Made by a program: the position numbers and the translations under genes. Below, piece after piece: positions 15,845-24,361 of a stretch of 64,000 bases of DNA (position 1 is its first letter; each line of letters opens with the position of its first letter). This stretch comes from Streptomyces coacervatus (GTDB taxonomy: Bacteria; Actinomycetota; Actinomycetes; Streptomycetales; Streptomycetaceae): positions 124,001 through 188,000 of the forward strand of contig NZ_JARHTP010000009.1 in NCBI RefSeq assembly GCF_029223485.1. The letters are read 5' to 3'. The notes beneath the pieces are model-generated. The model was not told the origin of the DNA. It was given only the letters and a program-made list of their open reading frames with translations, and searched no databases.

Positions 15845-17109
15845 CCCGCAAGGTGGCGGTCACCGGCATAGGCGTCGTCGCACCCGGCGGCACCGGCGTA
15901 CCGGCGTTCTGGGATCTGCTGGCCGCCGGGCGCACGGCGACGCGGGGCATCACCTTCTTCGACCCGGCCGGCCTGCGCTCACGCATCGCCGCCGAGTGCG
16001 ACTTCGACCCGGCGCAGCACGGGCTGGACGCCGAGCAGACCGCCCGGTGCGACCGCTACATACAGTTCGCCCTCGCCGCCGCGGCGGAGGCGATACGCGA
16101 CGCCGGCCTCGAACTCGGCCGGGAGGACCCCTGGCGGGTCGGGGTCTCCCTGGGCACCGCGGTCGGCGGCACCACACGCCTGGAACACGACTATGTGCTG
16201 GTCAGCCACCATGGACAGCGCTGGGACGTGGAACCCCGGGAGGCCGGCCCGCATCTTCACCGCGCGTTCGCGCCCAGCACCCTCGCCTCGACGGTCGCGG
16301 AGCGGTTCGGGGCCCGCGGCCCGGTGCAGACCGTCTCCACGGGCTGCACCTCGGGCCTCGACGCGGTCGGATATGCCTTCCACACCGTCGAGGAGGGCCG
16401 CGCCGACCTGTGCATCGCCGGCGCCTCGGACTCGCCGATCTCCCCGATCACCATGGCCTGCTTCGACGCGATCAAGGCCACCTCCGCGAACAACGACGAC
16501 CCGGCGCACGCCTCCCGTCCCTTCGACGCCGACCGGGACGGGTTCGTCATGGGCGAAGGCGGCGCGGTACTCGTCCTGGAGGAGCTCGAACACGCCCGGG
16601 CCCGCGGCGCGCACGTGTACTGCGAGCTCGGCGGCTACGCCACCTTCGGCAACGCCTACCACATGACCGGCCTGACCCGAGAGGGCCTGGAGATGGCCAG
16701 GGCCATCGAGGCCGCCCTCGACCACGCCCGGCTGGACGGCACGGCGATCGACTACGTCAACGCGCACGGCTCGGGCACCCAGCAGAACGACCGTCACGAG
16801 ACCGCCGCGGTGAAACGGGCCCTGGGCCCGCACGCCTACGACACGCCGATGAGCTCCATCAAGTCCATGGTGGGCCACTCCCTCGGCGCGATCGGCGCCA
16901 TCGAACTCGTCGCCTGCGTACTGGCGTTGACCCACCAGGTCGTCCCGCCGACCGCCAACTACGAGACCCCGGACCCCGAGTGCGACCTGGACTACGTCCC
17001 CCGCGTCGCACGCGAGCGGAAACTCGACAGTGTGCTCTCGGTGGGCAGCGGGTTCGGCGGCTTCCAGTCCGCGGTGGTCCTGACCCGGCCGAGGGAGAAG
17101 TCACGATGA
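15841..17109 (+). CDS. whiE-ORFIII: type II PKS ketosynthase alpha (spore pigment)
   Basis: The 422-residue ketosynthase performs the decarboxylative condensations of the aromatic polyketide. The active-site Cys169 sits in STGCTSGLDAVG, and the two His residues are in NAHGSGT and VGHSLGAIG. It starts MTRKVAVTGIGVVAPGG and is overlapped at both ends by ATGA junctions with the cupin and KS-beta, the classic coupling that keeps KS-alpha and KS-beta in equal amounts. Similarity in gene order to whiE points to a long-chain (about C24) pigment rather than an antibiotic. Confidence 0.95.
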   Translation: MTRKVAVTGIGVVAPGGTGVPAFWDLLAAGRTATRGITFFDPAGLRSRIAAECDFDPAQHGLDAEQTARCDRYIQFALAAAAEAIRDAGLELGREDPWRVGVSLGTAVGGTTRLEHDYVLVSHHGQRWDVEPREAGPHLHRAFAPSTLASTVAERFGARGPVQTVSTGCTSGLDAVGYAFHTVEEGRADLCIAGASDSPISPITMACFDAIKATSANNDDPAHASRPFDADRDGFVMGEGGAVLVLEELEHARARGAHVYCELGGYATFGNAYHMTGLTREGLEMARAIEAALDHARLDGTAIDYVNAHGSGTQQNDRHETAAVKRALGPHAYDTPMSSIKSMVGHSLGAIGAIELVACVLALTHQVVPPTANYETPDPECDLDYVPRVARERKLDSVLSVGSGFGGFQSAVVLTRPREKSR

Positions 17110-18404
17110 GCGAACCCCATCCACGGCGCGCGGCCATCACCGGAATCGGCGTGGTCGCACCCAACGGAGCCGGCACGGAAACCTTCTGGAAGTCCGTCAA
17201 GGAGGGCATCAGCGTCCTGGACCGGGTCACCCGCGAGGGCTGCGAGCAGCTGCCGCTGCGGGTGGCGGGCGAGGTCCGCGACTTCGACCCGTCGGCCGCG
17301 GTCGAGGAGCGCTTCCTCGTCCAGACCGACCGGTTCACGCACTTCGCGATGGCCGCGGCCGACCTCGCTCTGGACGACGCCCGGCTCGGCCGGCCCGAGA
17401 CCGACGGCTCCCCGTTCTCCGTGGGTGTGGTCACCGCGGCCGGTTCCGGCGGCGGCGAGTTCGGGCAGCGGGAACTGCAGCAACTGTGGGGAAAGGGCAG
17501 CAGGTTCGTCGGCCCGTACCAGTCCATCGCCTGGTTCTACGCCGCCAGCACCGGCCAGATATCCATCCGCCGCGGCTTCAAGGGCCCCTGCTCGGTCGTC
17601 GCCAGCGACGAGGCCGGCGGCCTGGACGCCCTCGCGCACGCGGCGCGGGCCGTGCGGCGCGGCACCGACGTGATCGTGACCGGATCGACCGAGGCGCCGC
17701 TCGCCCCCTACTCCGTCGTCTGCCAGCTCGGCTACGCGGAGCTCAGCACCGAGGCCGACCCGGCCCGCGCCTACCGCCCGTTCACCTCCGCGGCCTGCGG
17801 ATTCGTGCCCGCCGAGGGCGGCGCCATGTTCGTCGTGGAGGACGAGAGCGCGGCCCTGGCACGGGGCGCGCGCGTACAGGCGGTCCTCGCCGGACACGCC
17901 GCCACGTTCACCGGCGCCTCCCGCTGGGAGCAGTCCCGGGAAGGACTCGCCCACGCCGTCCGGGGCGCCCTGGACGAAGCCGGCTGCGCCCCCGAGGAAA
18001 TCGACGTCGTCTTCGCCGACGCCCTCGGAGTGCCGGAGGCGGACCGCGCCGAGGCCCTCGCGATCGCCGACGCGCTCGGCGCGCACGGCACCCGTGTGCC
18101 CGTCACCGCGCCGAAGACCGGCATCGGCCGCGGCTACGGGGCGGCGGCGGTGCTCGACGCCGCGGCGGCGGTGCTCGCCATGGAGCACGGCCTGATCCCG
18201 CCCACCCCCAATGTCTACGACATCTGCCACGACCTCGACCTCGTCACCGGCCGGGCGCGCGCCGCCGAGCCGCGCACGGCGCTGATCCTCAGCCGGGGGC
18301 TCATGGGGTCGAACTCGGCGCTGGTGCTCCGGCACGGCGCCACCAGCACCTCATCACGAGGCGCGCGGAGCAGTAAACGCAGTAGAGGAGAACCGCATGA
18401 CTGA
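17106..18404 (+). CDS. whiE-ORFIV: type II PKS chain-length factor / KS-beta (spore pigment)
   Basis: The 432-residue partner of KS-alpha controls chain length. The position of the catalytic Cys is Glu169 in VVASDEAGGLDALA, not the Gln typical of antibiotic KS-beta subunits. Glu at this site is a known trait of spore-pigment KS-beta proteins and supports the whiE assignment. It starts at ATG 17106 overlapping the KS-alpha stop, and its own end overlaps the ACP start by 8 bases. The last 20 residues (Ser/Arg-rich) are read through the ACP ribosome binding site. Confidence 0.94.
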   Translation: MSEPHPRRAAITGIGVVAPNGAGTETFWKSVKEGISVLDRVTREGCEQLPLRVAGEVRDFDPSAAVEERFLVQTDRFTHFAMAAADLALDDARLGRPETDGSPFSVGVVTAAGSGGGEFGQRELQQLWGKGSRFVGPYQSIAWFYAASTGQISIRRGFKGPCSVVASDEAGGLDALAHAARAVRRGTDVIVTGSTEAPLAPYSVVCQLGYAELSTEADPARAYRPFTSAACGFVPAEGGAMFVVEDESAALARGARVQAVLAGHAATFTGASRWEQSREGLAHAVRGALDEAGCAPEEIDVVFADALGVPEADRAEALAIADALGAHGTRVPVTAPKTGIGRGYGAAAVLDAAAAVLAMEHGLIPPTPNVYDICHDLDLVTGRARAAEPRTALILSRGLMGSNSALVLRHGATSTSSRGARSSKRSRGEPHD

Positions 18405-18651
18405 CCGAATAACCGTGGAAGAGCTGGCCGAACTCATGAAGAAGTCAGCCGGTGTCACCGTCACCCCCGAGGAACTCGGCCTGCACAACCCGGGCTTCGA
18501 CACCCTGGGCGTCGACTCGCTCGGTCTGCTGGGCATCGTGGGCGAACTGGAGAACCGGTACGGCACGCCGATGCCCGCCGACGCCGAACGCTCCAAAACA
18601 CCCCGGCAGTTCCTGGACCTCGTCAACAGTGCCCTCATGACAGGAGCGTGA
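18397..18651 (+). CDS. whiE-ORFV: type II PKS acyl carrier protein
   Basis: The 84-residue ACP carries Ser41 in LGVDSLGLLGIV as the phosphopantetheine attachment site. Length and helix pattern are normal for type II ACPs. AGAGGAGAACCGC precedes the ATG, which lies within the end of the KS-beta gene, completing the KS-alpha/KS-beta/ACP minimal PKS. Confidence 0.95.
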   Translation: MTDRITVEELAELMKKSAGVTVTPEELGLHNPGFDTLGVDSLGLLGIVGELENRYGTPMPADAERSKTPRQFLDLVNSALMTGA

Positions 18652-18652
18652 G

Positions 18653-19132
18653 ATGACCGGACACACGCAGAACGAGATCACCATCGCCGCACCGCTGGAC
18701 CTGGTCTGGGAGATGACCAACGATCTGGAGAACTGGCCGCGGCTGTTCACCGAGTACGAGTCCGTCGAAGTCCTGGCCCGGGAGGGGCACAGGACCACCT
18801 TCCGGCTGACCATGCACCCGGACGAGAACGGCACCGTGTGGAGCTGGGTCTCCGAACGCGAGCCGGACCGCGAGACGCTCACCGTCAGGGCCCGACGGGT
18901 CGAGACGGGCCCCTTCGCCCACATGAACATCCACTGGCAGTACGAGGAGGTGCCGGCCGGCACCCGCATGGTCTGGACACAGGACTTCGCGATGAAGCCG
19001 GAAGCGCCGGTCGACGACGCGTGGATGACCGACAACATCAACCGCAACTCCAAGGTCCAGATGGGTCTGATCCGGGACCGCATCGAGAAGGCCGCCGCCG
19101 AGCGCGGGGCCACGCCGGGTCTGACCGACTGA
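18653..19132 (+). CDS. whiE-ORFVI: aromatase/cyclase (SRPBCC fold), whiE ORFVI type
   Basis: The 159-residue single-domain START/SRPBCC protein begins TGHTQNEITIAAPLDLVWEMTNDLENWPRLF, the characteristic opening of monodomain aromatase/cyclases such as TcmN-N and WhiE ORFVI, which fold and aromatise the first rings of long polyketides. It contains VWSWVSEREPD and MVWTQDFAMKP, typical of the family. It begins one base after the ACP stop, with CAGGAGCG as ribosome binding site. Confidence 0.92.
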   Translation: MTGHTQNEITIAAPLDLVWEMTNDLENWPRLFTEYESVEVLAREGHRTTFRLTMHPDENGTVWSWVSEREPDRETLTVRARRVETGPFAHMNIHWQYEEVPAGTRMVWTQDFAMKPEAPVDDAWMTDNINRNSKVQMGLIRDRIEKAAAERGATPGLTD

Positions 19133-19154
19133 GCGGGACGGAGCACAGGTCCCC

Positions 19155-19487
19155 ATGCACCAAGCACTGATCGTCGCCCGCATGGCTCCGGGATCGGCCC
19201 CCGACATCGCCGAGGTGTTCGCGGAGTCCGACCGGGGAGAACTGCCGCACCTCGTCGGGGTGGTCCGGCGCAGCCTCTTCCACTTCGGCGACGTGTACCT
19301 GCACCTGATCGAGTCCGAGCACGAGCCCGGCCCCGCCATCGCCAAGGTCACCGGACATCCCGAGTTCCGGGACGTCAGCGAACGGCTGTCCGCGTACGTC
19401 AGCGCGTACGACCCCGAAACCTGGCGTTCCCCGAAGGACGCCATGGCGCAGCGCTTCTACCTCTGGGAGCGCGACCAGGCCGGCTGA
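19155..19487 (+). CDS. whiE-ORFVII: TcmI-family polyketide cyclase, whiE ORFVII type
   Basis: The 110-residue ferredoxin-like protein has HQALIVARMAPGSAPDIAEVFAESDRGELPHLVGV and SLFHFGDVYLHLIE, matching the TcmI cyclase family that closes the later rings. It ends the plus-strand pigment operon and is followed at once by a strong bidirectional terminator. Confidence 0.92.
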   Translation: MHQALIVARMAPGSAPDIAEVFAESDRGELPHLVGVVRRSLFHFGDVYLHLIESEHEPGPAIAKVTGHPEFRDVSERLSAYVSAYDPETWRSPKDAMAQRFYLWERDQAG

Positions 19488-19500
19488 CCCCGCCGTACCA

Positions 19501-19544
19501 CACCGGTCGCCGGGCCCGCGACGCTGCGGGCCCGGCGACCGGTG
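19501..19544. terminator. perfect 19-bp hairpin between convergent genes
   Basis: Arms 19501-19519 and 19526-19544 are perfectly complementary with a six-base loop. It lies 13 bases after the last pigment gene and about 20 bases from the stop of the convergent O-methyltransferase gene. No U-tract is present, as is usual in streptomycetes; the symmetry lets it work in both directions. Confidence 0.85.
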
Positions 19545-19565
19545 GTCTGCGGTGCCACGGCCGGA

Positions 19566-20594
19566 TCAGCCCGGGACGTGACAGTCGAACGCGTGCAGAT
19601 AGGGGTTGACCGGGCGGACGTCGTCGACGACCAGCCCTGCGTCGGTCAGCCGGGCGAGCATGCTGTCGGTGGTGTGCTTCGCCCCGCCGACGTTGAGAAG
19701 CAGCAACAGGTCCATCGCGGTGCTGAACCGCATCGAGGGCGAGTCGTCGACGAGGTTCTCGATGACCACGACCCGAGCCCCCTGGCCGCCCGCCGCGCGG
19801 ACGTTGCGCAGCGTCCGAGCGGTGCTGTCGTCGTCCCACTCCAGGATGTTCTTGATGATGTAGACGTCCGCCGCGACCGGGACGGCCACCCTGACGTCGC
19901 CGGGCACGACGCACGCACGGTCCGCGAGGTCGCCTCCCGGCCGCAGCCTCGGCAGCGCGTTCTCCACCACCCGCGGAAGGTCGACCAGGGTGCCGTGCAG
20001 CGAGGGATGCTTGTCCAGCAGGCTCGCCACCACATGCCCCTGGCCGCCGCCCAGGTCGGCGACCGAGGAACTCCCCGACAGATCGAGGAGGTCAGCGACG
20101 TCCCGCGCCGACTGCACGCTGGAGGTCGTCATGGCCCGGTTGAAGACGTCGGCGGACTGCGGGGCGTCCTCGTTCAGATAGGGGAAGAACTCCTTGCCGT
20201 ACAGGTCCTCGACGACATTGCGCCCGGTGCGCACCGCCTCGTCGAGCCTCGGCCAGGCGTCCCAGGTCCACGGCTCGGTGCACCACAGCGAGATGGCGCG
20301 CAGGCTGTTCGGATCGTCCTCGCGCAGCAGCCTGGAGACATCGGTGTGGGCGAAGGTCCCGTCCGGCAGCTCGGCGAAGACGCCGTAGCAGGACAGGGTG
20401 CGCAGCAGCCGTCGTAGCGGCCGGGCCTCGGCCTTCACCGCGGCCGCCAGGTCCTCCGCGGTCATGGGGCTGTCACCGAGGGCGTCGGGGACCCCCAGCC
20501 GGGCGGCCGCCCGGAGGGCGGCGGCACACGCCGCCGCGAACGCGAGCTCCCTCAGCCGCATGGACGGCGGCGGGGCTGTCGGTGCGGTCGTCAT
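19566..20594 (-). CDS. SAM-dependent O-methyltransferase (AcmO/TcmO family)
   Basis: The 342-residue methyltransferase has an N-terminal winged-helix dimerisation domain (about 10-105, ALRAAARLGVPDALGDSP) and a C-terminal SAM domain with VADLGGGQGHVVASLL, then DLPRVVENA and DVYIIKNILEWDDD. This is the plant-type/ActinoOMT architecture used on phenolic hydroxyls of polyketides. ATG 20594 has GAAGGAAG before it. The gene converges on the pigment operon and might methylate the pigment. Separate transcription and absence from the core whiE set leave that open. Confidence 0.85.
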   Translation of the reverse strand: MTTAPTAPPPSMRLRELAFAAACAAALRAAARLGVPDALGDSPMTAEDLAAAVKAEARPLRRLLRTLSCYGVFAELPDGTFAHTDVSRLLREDDPNSLRAISLWCTEPWTWDAWPRLDEAVRTGRNVVEDLYGKEFFPYLNEDAPQSADVFNRAMTTSSVQSARDVADLLDLSGSSSVADLGGGQGHVVASLLDKHPSLHGTLVDLPRVVENALPRLRPGGDLADRACVVPGDVRVAVPVAADVYIIKNILEWDDDSTARTLRNVRAAGGQGARVVVIENLVDDSPSMRFSTAMDLLLLLNVGGAKHTTDSMLARLTDAGLVVDDVRPVNPYLHAFDCHVPG

Positions 20595-20643
20595 GTGCCG
20601 CTTCCTTCCTTCTCGGGCCCGCAGCGGGGCCATGACCGACGGG

Positions 20644-21702
20644 TCAGCACAGTCCCGCGGGCTGGGACGCCCGGCAGATGTTGCGTTCGAAGGTGTTGCC
20701 CGTGCCGTGGTCCGTATTGATGAGATCCGCCGGGTAGTTGCCCCCGAGCACGTTGTAGCTGATCCGGTTGCGGTCGCTGGTGACGTTCACGAAGCTCTTG
20801 AACAGCACGATGCCGCCCGACAGCGACGACTTGCCGACGTTGTTCCGGACCACGTTCCGCGTCACCAGGGTGTCCTCGGCGCCGGTCAGGACGATGCCGA
20901 CGCCCTGCAGGGCGTCCAGCCGGGCCGTCTTCGGGCACGACCTGTTGTTCCGCACCACGTAGTTGTCGCTCACGGTCAGGGCGCCGGCCTTCGGCTTGTT
21001 CTCGTCACCGACCACGAACAGCGCCGCGCAGTTGTCCGCGAGGCGGTTGCGCGCGACGGCGAGGTTCCGCAGCCGACGGACGGTCAGGCCGACCCGGTTG
21101 CCCTCCATCCGGTTGTGGTCGATCAGCGTTCCCCCGGTGTCCGTGGCGCCCGCCTCGTCCTGGATGGTGTTGGCGAGGAAGATGCCCGCGTCGCCGTTGG
21201 CCAGGGCGGTGTTGTCCCGGATCAGCCCGCGCACCGAGCGCTCCTGGGCGATGCCCCACACCCCGTTCCGCGCCGCGGTCACATTGACGACGGCCAGCCG
21301 GTCGGTCGCCATGGCGAACACCCCGGTCCTGGCGAAGCCCACGACGGTCAGCGAGGCGATGGTGACGTCCGCGAGGTTACGGTCCTTGGCGCCCACGACA
21401 CAGATGCCGTTGCCGCCCTCGGCACAGCTGTTGGCGGCCTTCTTCGCGCTCGGCTCGATCACTGTGCTGCGCCCCATGCCGCGCAGGGTCAGCCCGGGCG
21501 TGGTCACCTTGACGCTCTCGTGGAAGATGCCGGGAGCCACGAGCACGGTGTCTCCGGGCCGGGCGGCGTCCACCGCCTTCTGAATCGACTGGCCCGGCCA
21601 GACCACATGGAACGCATGGCGGGGGGCCGGCGGCGCGGCACCCAGTCCCGTCCCGACCACCACCGCGGTGCACATCAAGTACGCAATACGGTATTTCTTC
21701 AT
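20644..21702 (-). CDS. secreted right-handed parallel beta-helix protein
   Basis: The protein has 352 residues. An N-terminal signal peptide (MKKYRIAYLMCTAVVVGTGLGAAPP) precedes VWPGQSIQKAVDAARPGDTVLVAPGIFHESV, the opening of pectate-lyase-like beta-helix proteins. Repeated turns follow with N-x-x-x-x-N-x-x-G and SDNYVVRNN patterns (NosD/PbH1 repeats). No pectate lyase catalytic residues are recognised, so carbohydrate binding or an extracellular structural role is as likely as enzymatic activity. The ribosome binding site before ATG 21702 is weak. It lies downstream of a divergent region shared with the ramR-like gene. Confidence 0.8.
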   Translation of the reverse strand: MKKYRIAYLMCTAVVVGTGLGAAPPAPRHAFHVVWPGQSIQKAVDAARPGDTVLVAPGIFHESVKVTTPGLTLRGMGRSTVIEPSAKKAANSCAEGGNGICVVGAKDRNLADVTIASLTVVGFARTGVFAMATDRLAVVNVTAARNGVWGIAQERSVRGLIRDNTALANGDAGIFLANTIQDEAGATDTGGTLIDHNRMEGNRVGLTVRRLRNLAVARNRLADNCAALFVVGDENKPKAGALTVSDNYVVRNNRSCPKTARLDALQGVGIVLTGAEDTLVTRNVVRNNVGKSSLSGGIVLFKSFVNVTSDRNRISYNVLGGNYPADLINTDHGTGNTFERNICRASQPAGLC

Positions 21703-21907
21703 ACTGCGAACGCTATGACCGGATAAGCCGCTTACCGCCAGGATGGGCCATTCGGCGGCGTGTCCTGCGCGCCTCCTGCGCCCGCGGCGGGCCCGGGGCG
21801 GGGCGGCGTCCGTCAAATAGGGCGATAACCGGAGATACTTCCTACGGCGCCGTCGGAGTGTCCGGGGCGCGTCGCGCGAGCAGGCCGCTGCGGGCCGGGC
21901 GGGAGCG
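21703..21907. promoter_or_regulatory. divergent intergenic region before ramR
   Basis: These 205 bases separate the minus-strand beta-helix gene and the plus-strand ramR-like gene and must contain promoters for both. I could not fix -35/-10 elements or a clear operator by eye. Confidence 0.35.
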
Positions 21908-22516
21908 ATGTTGATCCGTGTTCTTCTCGTCGAGGAGACCGACCTGGTGCGCGGGGCACTTGCCGCCCTGCTGACACGTGAGGAGGACATCGAGGTGGTC
22001 GCGGCGGCACCGGGGTGCGGGCAGGCCGTCAGCCGGGCGCTGTCGTACCGGCCCGATGTCGTCGTCATCGACTGCGACGGCGGTGATGACGGGGCGCTCG
22101 GCACCTCGCTGGAGCTGAGCGAGCGGCTCCCGGAGTGCCGGATCGTGCTGCTGGCCGGCAGCGCGACGCCCGAGTATCTGCGCCAGGCGCTGGCGCTGCG
22201 CGTCGCGGGTCTCATCGGCAGGAACAGCCCCTGCGACTTTCTGGCCCAGGGGGTGCGCAAGGTGGCGGCGGGCGAGCGATTCATCGACCCGGAGCTGGCG
22301 CTGCTGGCGCTGTCCTCGGCCAAGAGCCCGCTGACCCCCAGGGAGCTCGAAGTGCTGCGGCTGGCGGCGGACGGCACACCGACGCGGGAGATCGCGGCCC
22401 GGCTGTCGCTGTCGGTGGGAACGGTCCGCAACCATCTGAACGCGGTCTCCAGGAAGACCGGTGCACGCAACCGCATCGACGCGATCCGGATCGCCCGGCA
22501 GTCGGGATGGCTGTAG
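21908..22516 (+). CDS. ramR: RamR-like NarL-family atypical response regulator
   Basis: The protein has 202 residues: a receiver domain (about 1-120) and a LuxR-type HTH (about 138-200, LTPRELEVLRLAADGTPTREIAARLSLSVGTVRNHL). The phosphoacceptor Asp is present in DVVVIDCDGG, and the acidic pair is Glu-Glu. The switch Thr/Ser is Ala in IVLLAGS and the invariant Lys is Arg in GLIGRNSP, so normal phosphoryl switching is doubtful. RamR activates the ramCSAB operon for the SapB surfactant peptide. Here it lies end-to-end with ramB, 15 bases apart, which supports the name. The start is ATG 21908. Confidence 0.85.
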   Translation: MLIRVLLVEETDLVRGALAALLTREEDIEVVAAAPGCGQAVSRALSYRPDVVVIDCDGGDDGALGTSLELSERLPECRIVLLAGSATPEYLRQALALRVAGLIGRNSPCDFLAQGVRKVAAGERFIDPELALLALSSAKSPLTPRELEVLRLAADGTPTREIAARLSLSVGTVRNHLNAVSRKTGARNRIDAIRIARQSGWL

Positions 22517-22531
22517 CCGGGGCCCGAGCTC

Positions 22532-24361
22532 TCAGGTGACTTCCAGCGTCCCCTCGGGGGAAGCCGATCGTGCCGGCTCCGCCCGTTCGTCCCAGTGGCC
22601 GATCAGGTCTCGGTACAGGGCGCAGTCGGCCATCAACCGGTCGTGTGTGCCGAGGCGGCAGTGGGAGCCGTCCATGACGAGGACGAGGTCGGCGCGCAGG
22701 GCGGAGCTGATCCGGTGGGCGCAGACGATCAGGGTGGCCGGGCGGCCGGTGAACGCCCGCTCGGCGACGGCCTCTGCGGCCGGGTCGAGATGGCAGGTGG
22801 CCTCGTCCAGCAGGACCAGCCGGGCCGGCGGCAGCAGGGCCCGGACGAGGGCGATCAACTGGCGCTCACCGGCGGAGAGCACGGCCGGGTCCACCGTCGC
22901 GTCGTAGCCGCCGAGACGTTGCACGAGCGCCTGCGCACCGATGGCGTGGACCGCCGCGTCCAGGTCGGGCGGGGTGGCCGTGGGGTGAAGGTAGGCGAGG
23001 TTCTCGCGCAGGGTGCCGGAGAACACGTAGGCCTCCTGAGGGATCAGCACCCGGGACCGGGACAGCCGGCCGCGATCCAGGTCCCGGACCGGCACACCCC
23101 CCAGGCGGATACGGCCGGCCTGCGGTTCCAGCACCCCGGCGACGAGCGCGGCGAGGGTGGACTTGCCCGCCCCGCTGGGGCCGACGACCGCCAGGTGGGT
23201 GCCCGGCGCGAGGACGAGGCCGAGATCCCGGACGACCGGTTCGGCGGAGCGGGCGTACCCGTAGGTGACCCCGCACAACTCCACACGGCCGTCGCGGGGG
23301 GCGGGTGGGGCATTGCCCGGCTCGGCGGCCCTGCGCCTCCCCGAACCCGCAGTCGCAGGCGGGGCGTTGCCCGGATCGGCGTCGCCGGGATCCGCGGCCT
23401 CTGTCTCCGTCGGACCGGCTGCTTCCAGGATCCGGGTGACGGTGACCAGCAGCCACAGGCCGCTGCCGCCGAGGCCCTGGACGAAGCCCCGCAGGGCCGG
23501 TTGCAGGGCCTGGGACACGTACGTCAGCGCGCCCAGGACCGCGCCGGTCGTCACGCCGTCACGGACGAGCCAGGGGGCTCCGGCGAGGATGAGCACGAGC
23601 GGCAGCCAGCCGCCGACGCCCAGTGCGGCGGTCCGAACGGCGGTGAGCCGGGCCAGGGCGCGCGCCGCGCCCGCCGCCGCGTCGATGCGGGCGCCGACCC
23701 GAGCGCGTACGACGTCCTCGGCGCCGCAGGCCGTGACGTCCCGCAGCCCGTCGGCCACCGCGCCCACCTGCTCGGCGATGGCCTCGTCGGCCAGCACGAC
23801 CGCCCGCTGCCGGGCGGCCATCGCCCGCAGGGCCAGCAGGAAGAGGGCAAGCCCGGCCGCGAGCGGCGGCAGCACGAACAGCAGAAAGGCGGGATCGAGC
23901 GCGGCCAGCCCGAGCAGCACGCTCACGGCGGTGACCGAGAAGGTCTGCACGAACATCACGATCGCCCCGTACGACTCGCGGGCGATCTCGACCTGTTCGG
24001 TCAGCCGTGCCACGCCCGCCGTGTCGGTCGGCCCGGCGCGGCGGGCGGAGCGGTGCAGCGTGCCGGTGGCGACGAGGGTGACCAGGTCGTCGCGGAACGG
24101 TTCGACGACGCCGGCCAGTTGGAGCGTGGCCTGCCGGGTGCCCCAGGCGCCGAGCAGCACGGTGCAGGCCAGCAGCCCCAGCCAGCCGAGGCCCACGGCG
24201 CTGCGGTCGGCCAGAAAGCCGTTGTCGACGGCCCGGGCCACCAGCCAGCCGGACAGCAGCGCGGGCACCGCCTGAACCAGCGACCAGCCGGTGAGGCGGA
24301 CGAACTCTCGACGTCGGGCCCGGAGGGTGGAGCGCAGTAGGGCGTGCGCCGGCCGGTTCAT
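22532..24361 (-). CDS. ramB: ABC transporter RamB (membrane + ATPase), lanthipeptide export
   Basis: The 609-residue half-transporter has six membrane helices in the first about 320 residues, then an ATPase with Walker A GPSGAGKST, signature LSAGERQ, Walker B LVLLDEATCHLD and switch His in IVCAHRIS. An unusual linker with two copies of a PGNAPP motif separates the two parts. The ATG at 24361 overlaps the stop of a small duplicated reading frame (ATGA). With RamA it should form a heterodimer exporting the SapB-like peptide. Its catalytic Glu is intact, whereas RamA has Asp there, so this subunit probably supplies the active ATPase residue of the composite site. Confidence 0.9.
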   Translation of the reverse strand: MNRPAHALLRSTLRARRREFVRLTGWSLVQAVPALLSGWLVARAVDNGFLADRSAVGLGWLGLLACTVLLGAWGTRQATLQLAGVVEPFRDDLVTLVATGTLHRSARRAGPTDTAGVARLTEQVEIARESYGAIVMFVQTFSVTAVSVLLGLAALDPAFLLFVLPPLAAGLALFLLALRAMAARQRAVVLADEAIAEQVGAVADGLRDVTACGAEDVVRARVGARIDAAAGAARALARLTAVRTAALGVGGWLPLVLILAGAPWLVRDGVTTGAVLGALTYVSQALQPALRGFVQGLGGSGLWLLVTVTRILEAAGPTETEAADPGDADPGNAPPATAGSGRRRAAEPGNAPPAPRDGRVELCGVTYGYARSAEPVVRDLGLVLAPGTHLAVVGPSGAGKSTLAALVAGVLEPQAGRIRLGGVPVRDLDRGRLSRSRVLIPQEAYVFSGTLRENLAYLHPTATPPDLDAAVHAIGAQALVQRLGGYDATVDPAVLSAGERQLIALVRALLPPARLVLLDEATCHLDPAAEAVAERAFTGRPATLIVCAHRISSALRADLVLVMDGSHCRLGTHDRLMADCALYRDLIGHWDERAEPARSASPEGTLEVT

